Notes: generated by a model not told the origin, from the sequence alone. DNA of 64,000 bases from Leptospira perdikensis (GCF_004769575.1 NZ_RQGA01000013.1:248001-312000); one strand, 5' to 3'; counted from the first letter of the stretch, positions 17,104 through 26,442 are shown. A program made the numbers and translations.

Positions 17104-17896
17104 TCTGCCCTTCAAATTCAGCTAATAAATATTCATGAACAAGACCATTGGTTGCTAGTAAACTCGGAATTAAAATAGAAAAATCGTTACCATCCATTGA
17201 AGTAATTTTCCCTTTAGCTTCGAGAACAATCAAACCAGCCGCTGCCATATCCCAAGGTTTTAATCCAAGTTCATAATATCCTTCAAACTTTCCTTCGGCT
17301 AACCAACATAAATCGAGTGTTGCAGCCCCTGTTCGACGAATGCCACGCGATTTTTGCAAAATGGATTTATAATACTGCATAAGTGTATCTAAAGATAAAT
17401 TCCGATCATAAGGAAAACCTGTGACAAAAAGTGAATCCTTTAAAGAAGCAGTTTTAGAAACTTGGATGGGAGTTTTGTCCCGAAAAGCACCCTGACCTTT
17501 GATTGCATGATAATAAGTATTCAACTCTGGAAAAAAAACCATTCCAAGAAGAGGAGTCATAGTTTCTGTTTCCACAACACCAACAGATATTCCGTACAAT
17601 GGTAATCCATGAGTATAGTTGGTAGTTCCATCTAAAGGATCCACTACCCAAGTGTAACCTGATTTGCCTTCGATCTTTCCACGTTCTTCCGAAAGAATCC
17701 CATCCGTTGGAAAGTTTTTTTGGATCTCATCCAAAATCATGGATTCCGCTTTTAAGTCAGCTTCGGTAACTAAATTATATAAACCTTTTTCATCTACCTT
17801 CAGCTCTGATTCTTTATGTTTTTGGACGAGGAAGTCGGCAACATTCGGAAGGAAATTTAAAAAATGATAAGACCTATTCAGTAACTCAGATTGCAT
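17084..17896 (-). CDS. Inositol monophosphatase family protein (SuhB-like)
   Basis: A 270-residue lithium-sensitive-type sugar phosphatase. The metal-binding residues are all visible: Glu-Glu in LSEERGK (about 70), the DPLDGTTNYTHG motif near 87-98, and the WDMAAAGLI motif near 216-224. The enzyme hydrolyses myo-inositol-1-phosphate or related sugar phosphates (or PAP, if CysQ-like) in the cytoplasm using Mg. The ATG at 17896 is chosen: its A is the last base of the upstream TGA (TGATG), a tight coupling to the DUF4870/XpaC-like gene. A TTG one codon earlier is possible. IMPase and SuhB-type roles in RNA processing cannot be separated here. Confidence 0.9.
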   Translation of the reverse strand: MQSELLNRSYHFLNFLPNVADFLVQKHKESELKVDEKGLYNLVTEADLKAESMILDEIQKNFPTDGILSEERGKIEGKSGYTWVVDPLDGTTNYTHGLPLYGISVGVVETETMTPLLGMVFFPELNTYYHAIKGQGAFRDKTPIQVSKTASLKDSLFVTGFPYDRNLSLDTLMQYYKSILQKSRGIRRTGAATLDLCWLAEGKFEGYYELGLKPWDMAAAGLIVLEAKGKITSMDGNDFSILIPSLLATNGLVHEYLLAEFEGQINRVAY

Positions 17897-18765
17897 CAAT
17901 ACCCACCAAATTCGATGTTTTTCTTCATGGCGGTGATCTCAACATCTAAATTCAGGGTTTCATCTGCTTTCAGTTTATTTCTTACTTGTTCGGTTGTTTT
18001 AATCACTTCGCTGAGTAAAGAGTTTAGTTCCGTTTTTCGTTTATCTGTCTCAGTAGAACCAACATCAACACTAAGTTTATTGTACTGACTTAGTATCTTA
18101 GATACAGTTTCAGGGAAATAATTCAAAAATTGTTTTGCTTTTCTATAAGATAACGGGTCTTCTGCGAGTCGGACACGCAAATCAGATAATGAATGTAAAT
18201 ATTCAGTACTCAATCCTTGGAGAGTTGGATCCGTTAATAATTTGGATTCTTTTTCTGTTAAAAGTCGAAATCCATCCAATCGCTCCATTTGTGATTTATA
18301 TTCAGTGAATTCCACTTTATCTTCAAATTTTTTCTTTAGTTCATTCCAATTCTCCTTTGTTGTATTAGAAGAAAACAAAAGAGGGAAAAAACTAAATGGG
18401 TAGCTATGAGCTTTTCCGATGGTAGTTCTATAAATGGCAATTCCCAAAAGAATAACATGTAGAAATGCCATAAACACATAAGAAAATACCAGTAAAACTC
18501 GATCTTCACCAAACTTAGTTCCAAATCCAAAAAATCCAAGTGATAACAAAGCTTGTAAATAAATTGCCTCTAAAGATTGTTTTGCGGAATAAGAAGATTT
18601 ATTCCTGGAAAGCCACATCACAAACGGATAAATCATCGCTCCAAGAGAAGAGATAAAAAAAGGAAACGGCAACAAAGCCATAGGATAAGTAAGGATAGTT
18701 GAAATATGGGCACGTCTGGCCCATTTTTTTTCGTCTTGATTTTGTTCCAATTGCACTTCAGTCAT
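17896..18765 (-). CDS. DUF4870-like membrane domain fused to XpaC-like domain
   Basis: A 289-residue two-part protein. Residues about 20-125 contain several membrane spans in the DUF4870 pattern (start with SLGAMIYPFVMWLSRNKSSY, a central aromatic span, then IYRTTIGKAHSYPF). The soluble rest (about 180-289) matches the XpaC family: LAEDPLSYRKAKQFLNYFPE, then KILSQYNKLS, a long helix pair and a final LDVEITAMKKNIEFGG. XpaC proteins pair with TelA, and the next gene upstream is TelA, one base away, which supports the assignment. The pair is linked to tellurite or envelope stress resistance elsewhere; its molecular role is not known. The membrane fusion suggests TelA is brought to the inner membrane. 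Confidence 0.72.
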   Translation of the reverse strand: MTEVQLEQNQDEKKWARRAHISTILTYPMALLPFPFFISSLGAMIYPFVMWLSRNKSSYSAKQSLEAIYLQALLSLGFFGFGTKFGEDRVLLVFSYVFMAFLHVILLGIAIYRTTIGKAHSYPFSFFPLLFSSNTTKENWNELKKKFEDKVEFTEYKSQMERLDGFRLLTEKESKLLTDPTLQGLSTEYLHSLSDLRVRLAEDPLSYRKAKQFLNYFPETVSKILSQYNKLSVDVGSTETDKRKTELNSLLSEVIKTTEQVRNKLKADETLNLDVEITAMKKNIEFGGY

Positions 18766-18766
18766 T

Positions 18767-19837
18767 CTATTTTGATTCCAAAAGTTTTTGTTTGATTTCT
18801 GATTCGATTTTAATCATTTCTTGTTCTGCTGTTTTTCGTTTTTGACGACCCTCTTCTTGAATTTTCAAAGTCTCTGTAATGGTTGAAATTAGCTGTTGGT
18901 TTACAGATTTTAATGTTTCGATTTCAATGATTCCTTTTTCGGATTCCCTTGCGATCTCAACAGTCCCCGTTTTTAACATTTCCGCATTCTTTTGGATTAG
19001 GTCATTGGTAGTTTTGGAAACTTGTTTTTGTGCTTCTAAAGCTTTTCTTTGACGTAACAAACCTAATGCGATTACTATTTGATTTTTCCAAAGCGGAATT
19101 GTATTCAAAATCGAACTTTGGATTTTTTCGACAAGAACTTGGTTTCCATTTTGGATGAGTCGAATCTGCGGCCCTGTTTGCAATGAAAGGATTCGAGTGA
19201 GTTTCAAATCGTGGATTTTTTTCTCAAAACGATCCACCATTTGTGTCATATCTTGGTACTGTTGGGAAGCGAGTGTATCCCCTTGGGCTTTTGCTTTTGC
19301 CAACATCTCCGGTAGAATTTTGTCTCTTAGTTCTTGGACTTTTTTATCACCAGCTGCAATATACACCTGAATTTCTTTAAAATATTCCAAGTTTTTCTCA
19401 TATAACGCCTGCAATAATGTTATGTCTTTTGTTAGGTTGGTGCGTGCAGAATGTAATTCTTCCACAATCTTTTCGATTTGCGATTGTAAGTCCTCAAACT
19501 TAGCAAGGAACTTCCTGGAAGCATCAAAAAGCCCTCCAATGATGGGAATTTTGGACAAAGTGTTCCCTTCGCCAGCAAAACTGTCCAAGTTTAAATCGGT
19601 AATTTTGAACAAAAGGTTGTTGAGCAATTCTCCGGCATACCCAGAGTCTTTGGTTTTGATTTCTGAGAGAACTTTATCGGCAAATTCAGAAACTTTAGCT
19701 TGGGCCGAGGCTCCGTAGGAAACAACATCATTCGGATTGCTGAGTTGTATCTGCCCCGTCAGTTCTTCAACTTTTAGTAAATCTTCCTTCGTGAGTTGTA
19801 GTTCCGGGTCATTCGTTTTTAGTTCCAAAGAGTCCAT
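18767..19837 (-). CDS. TelA family (toxic anion resistance) protein
   Basis: A 356-residue cytoplasmic helical protein of the TelA/KlaA family. Family landmarks are SKIPIIGGLFDASRKFLAKF (near 90-110, corresponding to the PL..K motif region), long helices around NLTKDITLLQALYEKNLEYF, and the conserved core LQTGPQIRLIQNGNQVLVEKIQSSILNTIPLWKNQIV near 225-260. Members occur with XpaC-like partners and are reported with resistance to tellurite and some antimicrobials, though biochemical activity is not established. First gene of a three-gene transcript with the XpaC-like protein and the inositol phosphatase. It is divergent from the integrase-fold gene, 50 bases away. Confidence 0.88.
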   Translation of the reverse strand: MDSLELKTNDPELQLTKEDLLKVEELTGQIQLSNPNDVVSYGASAQAKVSEFADKVLSEIKTKDSGYAGELLNNLLFKITDLNLDSFAGEGNTLSKIPIIGGLFDASRKFLAKFEDLQSQIEKIVEELHSARTNLTKDITLLQALYEKNLEYFKEIQVYIAAGDKKVQELRDKILPEMLAKAKAQGDTLASQQYQDMTQMVDRFEKKIHDLKLTRILSLQTGPQIRLIQNGNQVLVEKIQSSILNTIPLWKNQIVIALGLLRQRKALEAQKQVSKTTNDLIQKNAEMLKTGTVEIARESEKGIIEIETLKSVNQQLISTITETLKIQEEGRQKRKTAEQEMIKIESEIKQKLLESK

Positions 19838-19887
19838 AAATATCTGTCCTTTCTTGTTTCTCCCAAAGATAGAATCGTTTTTGCGAT

Positions 19888-20646
19888 ATGAATCAAGCAG
19901 AAAATGGTAAGGTGCGAAAACATGAACTAGTGAATTTATTTCTTAGAAATTTCGATCCAAAACTGAGGTTTGGTGACAATTTGATTGCATGGATTGTTAT
20001 AACTGTTACATTCCTGCGAGAAAAATTTATGCTAAATAATGATTTGAATCTACCAATCCTCCTCCCACAAGTATTGACGGTTGATGTTATGACACTCGAC
20101 AATCGTTTGATCGACCAAGCAGAGATTCGAACTCTATTGTTTCGGCTCCGCGCCAGAAACTATCTCCATTATTTAATCATTAAATTCTTGGTATGCACAG
20201 GCCTCTCGCTCCCGGAACTCACCCATCTCAAAATTGCGGACTTTAGTCCCGAACGCAACCTATTCAAATTAAAGAACGGCGGTCGTTTGCGTAGACGGAA
20301 AATCTTCCTCGAACCTAACTTAGCGTTGGAGTTGTATCGGTATTCATCCGAATTCCTGCCGACTGATTATTTGTTTCCCGGTCGTTATGGAAAATTACGA
20401 ACAAGAACCATTCAAAAAATTCTGAAGAATGCAAGTCTTCTCATCTCCAAAGAAATCCATATTCCCTTCCTTCGTGATGTCATTGCATTGGAGCTTTTCA
20501 AAAAAGGTTTTCCTGTTTGGGAAATCCAAGAGTTTTTGGGACATAGAACCACTCGTTCCACTAAGCAAAGAATATTATTACACATTCCGGTCGAAGAACG
20601 AACAGATCCGCGACTTTTTAATCGAAACAAAAACCAGGCAGCTTAA
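19888..20646 (+). CDS. Integrase-fold (tyrosine recombinase-like) protein lacking catalytic residues
   Basis: A 252-residue protein whose second half clearly follows the phage-integrase catalytic fold: LIIKFLVCTGLSLPELTHLKIADF (about 97-119), KIFLEPNLALELYRY, and FLRDVIALELFKKGFPVWEIQEFLGH (about 195-219). Yet the first catalytic Arg is Ser107 (TGLS for TGLR), the Tyr position holds Arg228, and no tyrosine occurs after residue 167. Arg196 and His219 remain. It therefore cannot be a working tyrosine recombinase. It may be a DNA-binding relic or a repurposed regulator. No att-like repeats, tRNA or other mobile genes flank it, and codon use matches the neighbours. It precedes the STAS gene on the same strand by 55 bases. 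Confidence 0.75.
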   Translation: MNQAENGKVRKHELVNLFLRNFDPKLRFGDNLIAWIVITVTFLREKFMLNNDLNLPILLPQVLTVDVMTLDNRLIDQAEIRTLLFRLRARNYLHYLIIKFLVCTGLSLPELTHLKIADFSPERNLFKLKNGGRLRRRKIFLEPNLALELYRYSSEFLPTDYLFPGRYGKLRTRTIQKILKNASLLISKEIHIPFLRDVIALELFKKGFPVWEIQEFLGHRTTRSTKQRILLHIPVEERTDPRLFNRNKNQAA

Positions 20647-20701
20647 AAATTTCTTGAACCTTTGGTGTTTTCAGAGATTCTAGTCACCAAGTAGGCTCGC
20701 T

Positions 20702-21040
20702 TTGGAAATAAAGACCAAAAAAATCGGAAAGCACACACTTGTTCACCTAAACGGTCGTTTGGACATTACCCATTCGGATGAAGTGGAGGCCAAATTGGCC
20801 GACGACGTGCAAAACGGCGAGGGCGATATCATCATCAACCTTGAGCTTATCTCCTACATTTCCTCTTCAGGAATTCGTATCTTTGTTGGGATGGTTCGAG
20901 AGTTAGACAAACAAGGCAGAAAATTAAAACTCTGCTGTATCACACCTCCCGTCAAAAAGGTGTTTGATGTAGTGGAACTTTTGGATCTGTTTGAAGTTTT
21001 TGAAACGGAACAAGAAGCCGTTAATTCCCTCTCTAAATAG
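20702..21040 (+). CDS. STAS-domain anti-sigma factor antagonist
   Basis: A 112-residue single STAS domain like SpoIIAA/RsbV. The segment NGRLDITHSDEVEAKL begins the fold, and the phosphorylation loop is ISYISSSGIRIF (about residues 50-61), in which the second or third Ser is the usual target of an anti-sigma kinase. Unphosphorylated, such proteins release a sigma factor or another partner from the kinase; the SpoIIE-type phosphatase encoded at 43876-45828 is the kind of enzyme that could reverse phosphorylation, but no direct link is shown. Start is TTG at 20702, with AGG upstream. The 3' end overlaps or adjoins the membrane glycosyltransferase gene. Confidence 0.93.
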   Translation: MEIKTKKIGKHTLVHLNGRLDITHSDEVEAKLADDVQNGEGDIIINLELISYISSSGIRIFVGMVRELDKQGRKLKLCCITPPVKKVFDVVELLDLFEVFETEQEAVNSLSK

Positions 21041-22484
21041 TACCCACGTGGCGTACGCCTCGTTTTTCATTATCTCTGCACTCTTTTTTTTCCAGGTTTG
21101 GATCAACTTGGATATCTTCCCTGTCGTTTGGCCGGACGAAGTTTTATTTTTTTCCCCGGCTCTGTCTTTTTCGAATCATACCCATCTACAAACCGATGTG
21201 TTAAAAGGTCTCATCCCTGGTATGGAATCCAAAACTCTTTGGATGCCACCGGTATATTTCCTGTTTTCTGGTTTTTCCCTATCTTTATTCCCCGACACAC
21301 TAACGACCGTTCGTCTTGCAAATGTAATCATCGTATATCTCACAGCTCTCGGTTTTTACATTTTATTAAAAAGGGAATCGATCACTGAATGGGGAAGTCA
21401 AATTGCATTTGCGAGTGTTTTGTGGGAACCACTTCTCTTTCGTTTTGGAACTGCTGCAAGGATGGAAGGTCTAACAGCATTTTTCTTTATCTTAAGTCTA
21501 TTATTTGCAACTAACAAAGACAAATCGAAATATTGGTATGTTTTTTTATCAGGAGTGGCCCTTTCCCTTTCCTCCTTGTCACATCCCATCGGTGCTTCCT
21601 TTGGACTCGTAACCGCTTTTTTAGTTTGGAGAAACTTTGGTTGGAAATCCTTTCCTTGGTTTTTCCTCGGTGGTGTACTTCCGATTCTCTCTTGGTTATA
21701 TTACATCCATCCAAATTGGGATTGGTTTGAAATCCAATTCGGTGCCCAACTCGCAAGAAAACGAAACTTACTCGGAAGTTTTACATTAATTGATAAAGTA
21801 AAAGTATTTTCCTTCGGGTTTGGGTTCTCAAAATTGCGATTGTTTATCATCCTAACCGAACTCATTATCTTGATATTGATATCCTATAAGTCCTTCCAAA
21901 AGAATAGAAAATTAGATCAAAAATGGATTTTGTTTTGGATATGGATTTTATCGATTCTCATTTCTTTATATACCTCTTCAGAAGGTTGGTATGTTTTTCA
22001 CGTCCTATTCCCTCTCGCTTTGGGAATGGCATTATTATATGATGCCAAACAATACAGTTCCAAATTGGCATTGGTTGGAGTTCTGGTATCACTCATAAGT
22101 TTACTTTATATCAATCATATTCATTGGTTTCAAACCGATTCGAAACAAATTTTAGAATCACATTTTCAACATTTAGAAATGAGTTTGAATCGATCCAAAT
22201 CCGTTTATTTACAAGCGCTTCCTGATCCCTATTTTGATTTACGAAAAAAAAGACCTGATTTAAATATTTTAGAATTCATACCTGGAGAGTTGGATCTCCC
22301 ATCTGAAGCTTACATTCAAACCATTCAATCCCGAGATAGTTTTGTATTTTATGATGATCAATTAATGAACCCTGTCATAAAGGATTTTATTAAAAAGTCT
22401 TCGTGGCAGAGAGAAGAATGGGAGATTCCTGTTCCAGGCAATCACTGGTTACATTATAAAACGATTGTTTATACAAAAAAATGA
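20991..22484 (+). CDS. GT39/ArnT-like membrane glycosyltransferase, putative
   Basis: A protein of up to 497 residues with about ten membrane spans followed by a C-terminal soluble part (about 395-497). The first periplasmic loop contains VVWPDEVLFFSPAL, the acidic Asp-Glu pair used by ArnT/PMT-type (GT-C) transferases that take sugars from polyprenyl phosphate. Similar Leptospira proteins are annotated as dolichyl-phosphate-mannose mannosyltransferase-like. It probably decorates an envelope lipid or polysaccharide on the periplasmic side. The start is uncertain: TTG at 20991 gives a basic N-terminus (KFLKRNKK) but overlaps the STAS gene by 50 bases; GTG at 21048 would avoid the overlap. The stop overlaps the next gene as ATGA. 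Confidence 0.78.
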   Translation: MKFLKRNKKPLIPSLNSTHVAYASFFIISALFFFQVWINLDIFPVVWPDEVLFFSPALSFSNHTHLQTDVLKGLIPGMESKTLWMPPVYFLFSGFSLSLFPDTLTTVRLANVIIVYLTALGFYILLKRESITEWGSQIAFASVLWEPLLFRFGTAARMEGLTAFFFILSLLFATNKDKSKYWYVFLSGVALSLSSLSHPIGASFGLVTAFLVWRNFGWKSFPWFFLGGVLPILSWLYYIHPNWDWFEIQFGAQLARKRNLLGSFTLIDKVKVFSFGFGFSKLRLFIILTELIILILISYKSFQKNRKLDQKWILFWIWILSILISLYTSSEGWYVFHVLFPLALGMALLYDAKQYSSKLALVGVLVSLISLLYINHIHWFQTDSKQILESHFQHLEMSLNRSKSVYLQALPDPYFDLRKKRPDLNILEFIPGELDLPSEAYIQTIQSRDSFVFYDDQLMNPVIKDFIKKSSWQREEWEIPVPGNHWLHYKTIVYTKK

Positions 22485-23131
22485 AAGTTCAGGTTCCTTC
22501 TAAAACCTTTATAATCCCCATTTTCTGTTTGGTTTTATTCGTTGGCTGTTACCATTCGGACAAACCAACCAACCAATACCTATCACTACTCGGAGGAGTT
22601 TCCTTGGAACGTCGTATTACAATTGTAGGAGATTCTTTAGGCCAATGGTCGGATGGTTTCGGATTAAAAACCAAACTTCCTTCAGAATATAAAGTAACCG
22701 ATATCTCGGTAGCTGGTTACACAATAGAAGATTGGTTACAGAACAAAAATCGTATGAATGCAATCCCTACAGATCTTTGGATCATTGAACTGGGAACAAA
22801 CGATGCAATGGTTTATGGAACGAATGGATTTGAAGTTAGAACAAAAGAACTTATATCTTTTTTGGAGTCTTCACTAAGTTCGAAGGTGATACTCACTACA
22901 ATCCCTTTGACGAATATGACTTCGATTCGAGAAACAATTCGAATCAATAACCAAACGATTCGTCAACTGAAAGAAAAAAAAACTAATGTTGATTATGTGG
23001 AAATTGAATCTATTTTTGAATCTTATTCAGGAACTATTCCCTTATACCCTATTTCCGACCCCATCCATCCGAACCAAATTGGATATGAACTGATGGGTGA
23101 AGCCTACCGTAAAAAAATTTTAGGAATTTAG
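22481..23131 (+). CDS. SGNH/GDSL-type hydrolase lipoprotein
   Basis: A 216-residue exported protein. The signal peptide ends in lipobox LFVGC (Cys23). The SGNH hydrolase blocks are present: block I VGDSLGQW with the nucleophile Ser, block III LGTNDA with the Asn, and block [10 protein letters not shown] with the Asp and His. Such enzymes cleave acyl or acetyl esters on lipids, glycans or peptidoglycan. Its coupling (ATGA overlap) to the membrane glycosyltransferase suggests it edits acyl groups of the same envelope molecule, which is inference. Its end overlaps the convergent coaX by 12 bases. Confidence 0.87.
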   Translation: MKVQVPSKTFIIPIFCLVLFVGCYHSDKPTNQYLSLLGGVSLERRITIVGDSLGQWSDGFGLKTKLPSEYKVTDISVAGYTIEDWLQNKNRMNAIPTDLWIIELGTNDAMVYGTNGFEVRTKELISFLESSLSSKVILTTIPLTNMTSIRETIRINNQTIRQLKEKKTNVDYVEIESIFESYSGTIPLYPISDPIHPNQIGYELMGEAYRKKILGI

Positions 23132-23911
23132 ATCTGCGAGAATCTTAAGTCCTTTCAAAGTCATCATAGGATCAATTTCGTCGAACACTTGATTATGCGA
23201 AGCATGAATGGTCGTAACAAGTCCCCCTGTTCCAACGACTACATAATCTCCAGGATGTTCTTCTTTGATCGCCCTCACGATTTCCTTTAATAAACCAATC
23301 CAACCAAAGAAAAATCCAGCTTGGATAGATTCCACCGTAGATTCGCCTAATACTCGCTTAGGAGAACCAAAAACAATAGGTGGGAGTTGAGCTGTATTAC
23401 GAGTTAAAGCATCCATGGAAATTTTAAGTCCGGGTGCAATCACACCTCCAATATATTCAGGTTTTTCGCTAATCACACAAAAGGTAGTAGCGGTGCCTAA
23501 GTCTACAAGGATAGCTTTTTTTCCAGGGTATGTTTTTGCACAGTAAGCCGCGTTCACCAACCGGTCCGCACCAATTTCAAAGGGACGAGGATAACTAATG
23601 CCAAAATTAAGTTTCATTTGGTAGTGAACTCGTAATGGATTTACGTTAAACCAATCTTCTAACATACGTTCCACAATTGGGTTTAGGGAAGGAACTACAC
23701 TCGAGTATATAGCCATCTTCACTCGGTCAGCCTTTACGTTTTCCTGAGTCAAAAATCCTTTCAAAAAAAGACCAAGTTCATCGGAGGTACGATCCCTTCT
23801 CGTTACTGTTCGTTTGTGAAAGTCAGGAGTATCCTCTCCTTCACGAAATACACCGAACACTGTGTTCGTATTTCCTACATCGATAACTAATAATAGTGGT
23901 GATTCTGACAT
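23120..23911 (-). CDS. coaX: Type III pantothenate kinase
   Basis: A 263-residue ASKHA-fold kinase that makes 4'-phosphopantothenate, the first step of CoA synthesis. Diagnostic motifs are [12 protein letters not shown] at residues 11-22 (phosphate 1 loop), [11 protein letters not shown] near 117-127 (pantothenate site) and [11 protein letters not shown] near 137-147 (phosphate 2 loop). Length is normal for CoaX. The gene begins immediately after the birA stop (TAA then ATG), an arrangement seen in many bacteria, where biotin ligase and CoaX share an operon. Confidence 0.97.
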   Translation of the reverse strand: MSESPLLLVIDVGNTNTVFGVFREGEDTPDFHKRTVTRRDRTSDELGLFLKGFLTQENVKADRVKMAIYSSVVPSLNPIVERMLEDWFNVNPLRVHYQMKLNFGISYPRPFEIGADRLVNAAYCAKTYPGKKAILVDLGTATTFCVISEKPEYIGGVIAPGLKISMDALTRNTAQLPPIVFGSPKRVLGESTVESIQAGFFFGWIGLLKEIVRAIKEEHPGDYVVVGTGGLVTTIHASHNQVFDEIDPMMTLKGLKILADLNS

Positions 23912-24682
23912 TTATATAATCCGAAATTTTGGTGAAGTGTCCATCAATTCAATCTTTTCGCCGGTTTCAGTCATGATGAGAAGGAATCCTAATTCATCAA
24001 TTCCCAAAACACGACCACGAACCATTCTGGATTCCCATTCAGTTTCAATTACCTTGTGTTTTAATAACGAATGGTCCTCAATCCAAACTAAATCTTTTAG
24101 AACTTGTCCTTGGTCGAGTAAGGAAATTACAGATTGATTTAAATCGACAATCAATTGGTTCGCAAATCGTTCTAAAATTCCTTCTTCTAATGGTTTTTCG
24201 CACAAAAAAGTGGCCTTATCTTTAAGGGGATCTGGGATATTACTTCCAAAAAAATTAAGACCGATACCCACCACCACATCGAAAACTCCGTTGGTAAACT
24301 CGGATTGAACCAAAATCCCACCCACTTTTTTATCTCCACGATAAATATCATTGGGCCACTTCACCGTTGTGTCGACTTCTCGTTCTGGGAAAAAATGAAA
24401 TATGGATTTGAGAACAGCAGAAGAAACAAAAATCGATAACAAAGGAAGTGAAATTTCTGCCGCCGAAATTCTGATTTTACCAGAAAAAATTAGCGGATCT
24501 TCACCTAACGATTGCCAAACATTTTGTCCACGACCTTTACCGGCAGTCTGTTCATCAGCAATCACCCAGGAACCAAAGGGAATTGAAACATCACGAATCC
24601 ATTCGTTCGTCGAAGTGACCGTGGCAAGTCTGTGGCCCAATTCTGATTTTAACAATCTATATTCCATGCGTCCATTTCTCAT
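23912..24682 (-). CDS. birA: Biotin-[acetyl-CoA-carboxylase] ligase, no DNA-binding domain
   Basis: A 256-residue class I biotin protein ligase that attaches biotin to the carrier domain of carboxylases. The biotin/ATP site QTAGKGRGQNVW (about 41-52) is intact, as are TVKWPNDIY and GGILVQSEF further on. The N-terminal winged helix of bifunctional BirA repressors is absent, so it does not regulate transcription. ATG at 24682 and ATG at 24667 are both possible starts. It lies directly upstream of coaX. Confidence 0.94.
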   Translation of the reverse strand: MRNGRMEYRLLKSELGHRLATVTSTNEWIRDVSIPFGSWVIADEQTAGKGRGQNVWQSLGEDPLIFSGKIRISAAEISLPLLSIFVSSAVLKSIFHFFPEREVDTTVKWPNDIYRGDKKVGGILVQSEFTNGVFDVVVGIGLNFFGSNIPDPLKDKATFLCEKPLEEGILERFANQLIVDLNQSVISLLDQGQVLKDLVWIEDHSLLKHKVIETEWESRMVRGRVLGIDELGFLLIMTETGEKIELMDTSPKFRII

Positions 24683-24726
24683 TCGATTCGGATTGACGAA
24701 AGTAAAAAATACATTAACTTGAGGGA

Positions 24727-25542
24727 ATGAAATTATCTGGAAATACGGTACTTGTCACTGGATGTGGTTTGGGAATCGGCGCATTAACAGCGGAACGGTT
24801 AGCAGAAGAAGGAAATGATATCATCGGTGTAGATATCAAACTATCTTTATTAAAAGAAATTCAAACCAAAGTAGAATCTTTAGGTAGGAAATTCTATGGT
24901 TTTGCTTGCGATCTTTCCAAAGAGACAGAAGTAGATTCTCTTATCAAACAAATCAAAAAAAAACATTTGAGTTATCAAATCCTAATCAATAATGCAGGAA
25001 TTGCTCCGAGTGGTTCCTATGAAGGAAAAGATTTTTCGGTTTGGAATAAAGCCATCCAAATCAATATTACAGCTCCCATGAAGTTGGTTTATCTTTCTCT
25101 CCCCATCCTAAAAGAACAAAAGGAAGCAACTATCATCAATTTAGCAAGCATTGCAGGAAAGTTCGGAACGGAAGGAACGGTTACTTATTCGGCCACCAAA
25201 CATGCAATGGTTGGATTTTCACAAGCCCTCAAAATGGAACTTTATGAAACACAAATTGGTGTTAGTTGGATCTGTCCAACAATGGTGAATACGAGAATGA
25301 TTGATGGAGTCAAACCGTCTTTTTTTACCCCTGTAATCGAACCCTCGAAAGTGGCCGATGCCATTGTTTATGCGATCAAAAAAAATCCCGGGGAAGTGAT
25401 GGTTCCATCCTACCTAAGGGCTTCAATTGTTATCCTACCTGCCTTATTTCCTAAATTTTCGCTTTGGTTGGCAGTGAAAACAAAAGCATCAAAAGGTTGG
25501 CTCTTGGCAAACAAGGGGCTTGAGAAAAATATTCCTGTTTAG
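24727..25542 (+). CDS. Short-chain dehydrogenase/reductase (SDR)
   Basis: A 271-residue classical SDR. The cofactor motif TGCGLGIG begins at residue 11, Asp36 after the second strand (GVDIKLS) favours NAD(H), the NNAG motif is near 89-92, the catalytic Ser lies in NLASIAGKF and the YxxxK active site in TYSATKHAM. A hydrophobic C-terminal stretch (SIVILPALFPKFSLWLAVK) is like that in membrane-associated SDRs acting on retinoid or long-chain substrates. The substrate is not evident. It is divergent from birA and 12 bases upstream of metF, probably co-transcribed with it. Confidence 0.9.
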   Translation: MKLSGNTVLVTGCGLGIGALTAERLAEEGNDIIGVDIKLSLLKEIQTKVESLGRKFYGFACDLSKETEVDSLIKQIKKKHLSYQILINNAGIAPSGSYEGKDFSVWNKAIQINITAPMKLVYLSLPILKEQKEATIINLASIAGKFGTEGTVTYSATKHAMVGFSQALKMELYETQIGVSWICPTMVNTRMIDGVKPSFFTPVIEPSKVADAIVYAIKKNPGEVMVPSYLRASIVILPALFPKFSLWLAVKTKASKGWLLANKGLEKNIPV

Positions 25543-25554
25543 AGGATAGGCCTT

Positions 25555-26442
25555 ATGCATATTTCTCAGATTCTCGGTAAAAAACAAACGACCATCAGCT
25601 TCGAATTTTTCCCTCCCAAAAACGAAGAAACATCTGAGGATTTGTTCCGAAACATCCAAGAGTTATCCCAAATGAACCCGGCTTACGTCAGTGTTACTTA
25701 CGGAGCTGGTGGCTCAACAAGAGACCTAACACATGATTTAGTTGTAAAACTTCAAGAACAAACTGGTTTAACAATCGTTAGTCACCTTACCTGTGTTGGC
25801 TCTACCAAAGATGAAATCCGAGAGATCCTCAAACGATACGAAAAAAGTGGAATTCACAATATTATGGCTCTTCGAGGAGATCCCCCGAAAGGACAAACCG
25901 AATTCCAACAAACAGAAAACGGATTTGCATATGCCGGAGAGTTGGTGGGTTTTATCAAAAAAGAATTTCCAGAAATGGGAATTGGTATCGCAGGATTTCC
26001 AGAGGGACATCCGTCTACTCCCAACCGCTTAAAAGAAATCGAATATTTAAAGTGGAAAGTGGACCAAGGAGCCGATTACATTTGCACTCAGCTTTTTTTT
26101 AACAATAACTATTTTTATGATTTTGTAGAACGCTGTGAAATTGCTGGAATCAAAGTTCCAATCATTGCAGGGATTATGCCTATCACTTCTAGAAAAGGAA
26201 TGGCGAGAATGGCAGAATTATCTTTAGGAACTAATTTTCCTGCAAAATTGTTAAAATCACTTTCACGTGCTGAGGACGATTCTTATGCAGAAAATGTTGG
26301 TATCCATTGGGCAACGGAACAAGTAAGAGATTTACTTGATCATAAAATTGCAGGAATCCATATGTATACGCTTAACAAATCTAAGGCGACTAGAAAAATA
26401 TACGAATCACTCGGGATTCGAAACTTCGATAGTATTGGTTGA
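25555..26442 (+). CDS. metF: Methylenetetrahydrofolate reductase
   Basis: A 295-residue FAD enzyme of the MetF family that reduces 5,10-methylene-THF to 5-methyl-THF for methionine synthesis. The N-terminal SFEFFPPKNEE motif is at about 14-24, with the active-site Glu, followed by YVSVTYGAGGSTRD near 44-57 and LRGDPP near 105-110. The end of the TIM barrel (PIIAGIMPI and the following helices) is also conserved, and the length is right. The 3' end overlaps the convergent MORN lipoprotein gene by 36 bases. Confidence 0.97.
   Translation: MHISQILGKKQTTISFEFFPPKNEETSEDLFRNIQELSQMNPAYVSVTYGAGGSTRDLTHDLVVKLQEQTGLTIVSHLTCVGSTKDEIREILKRYEKSGIHNIMALRGDPPKGQTEFQQTENGFAYAGELVGFIKKEFPEMGIGIAGFPEGHPSTPNRLKEIEYLKWKVDQGADYICTQLFFNNNYFYDFVERCEIAGIKVPIIAGIMPITSRKGMARMAELSLGTNFPAKLLKSLSRAEDDSYAENVGIHWATEQVRDLLDHKIAGIHMYTLNKSKATRKIYESLGIRNFDSIG

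Noticed and set aside
19888..20646. Integrase-like gene as evidence of a mobile element
   Set aside because: Catalytic residues are missing, there are no att-like repeats, tRNA or cargo genes nearby, and codon use matches the neighbours.
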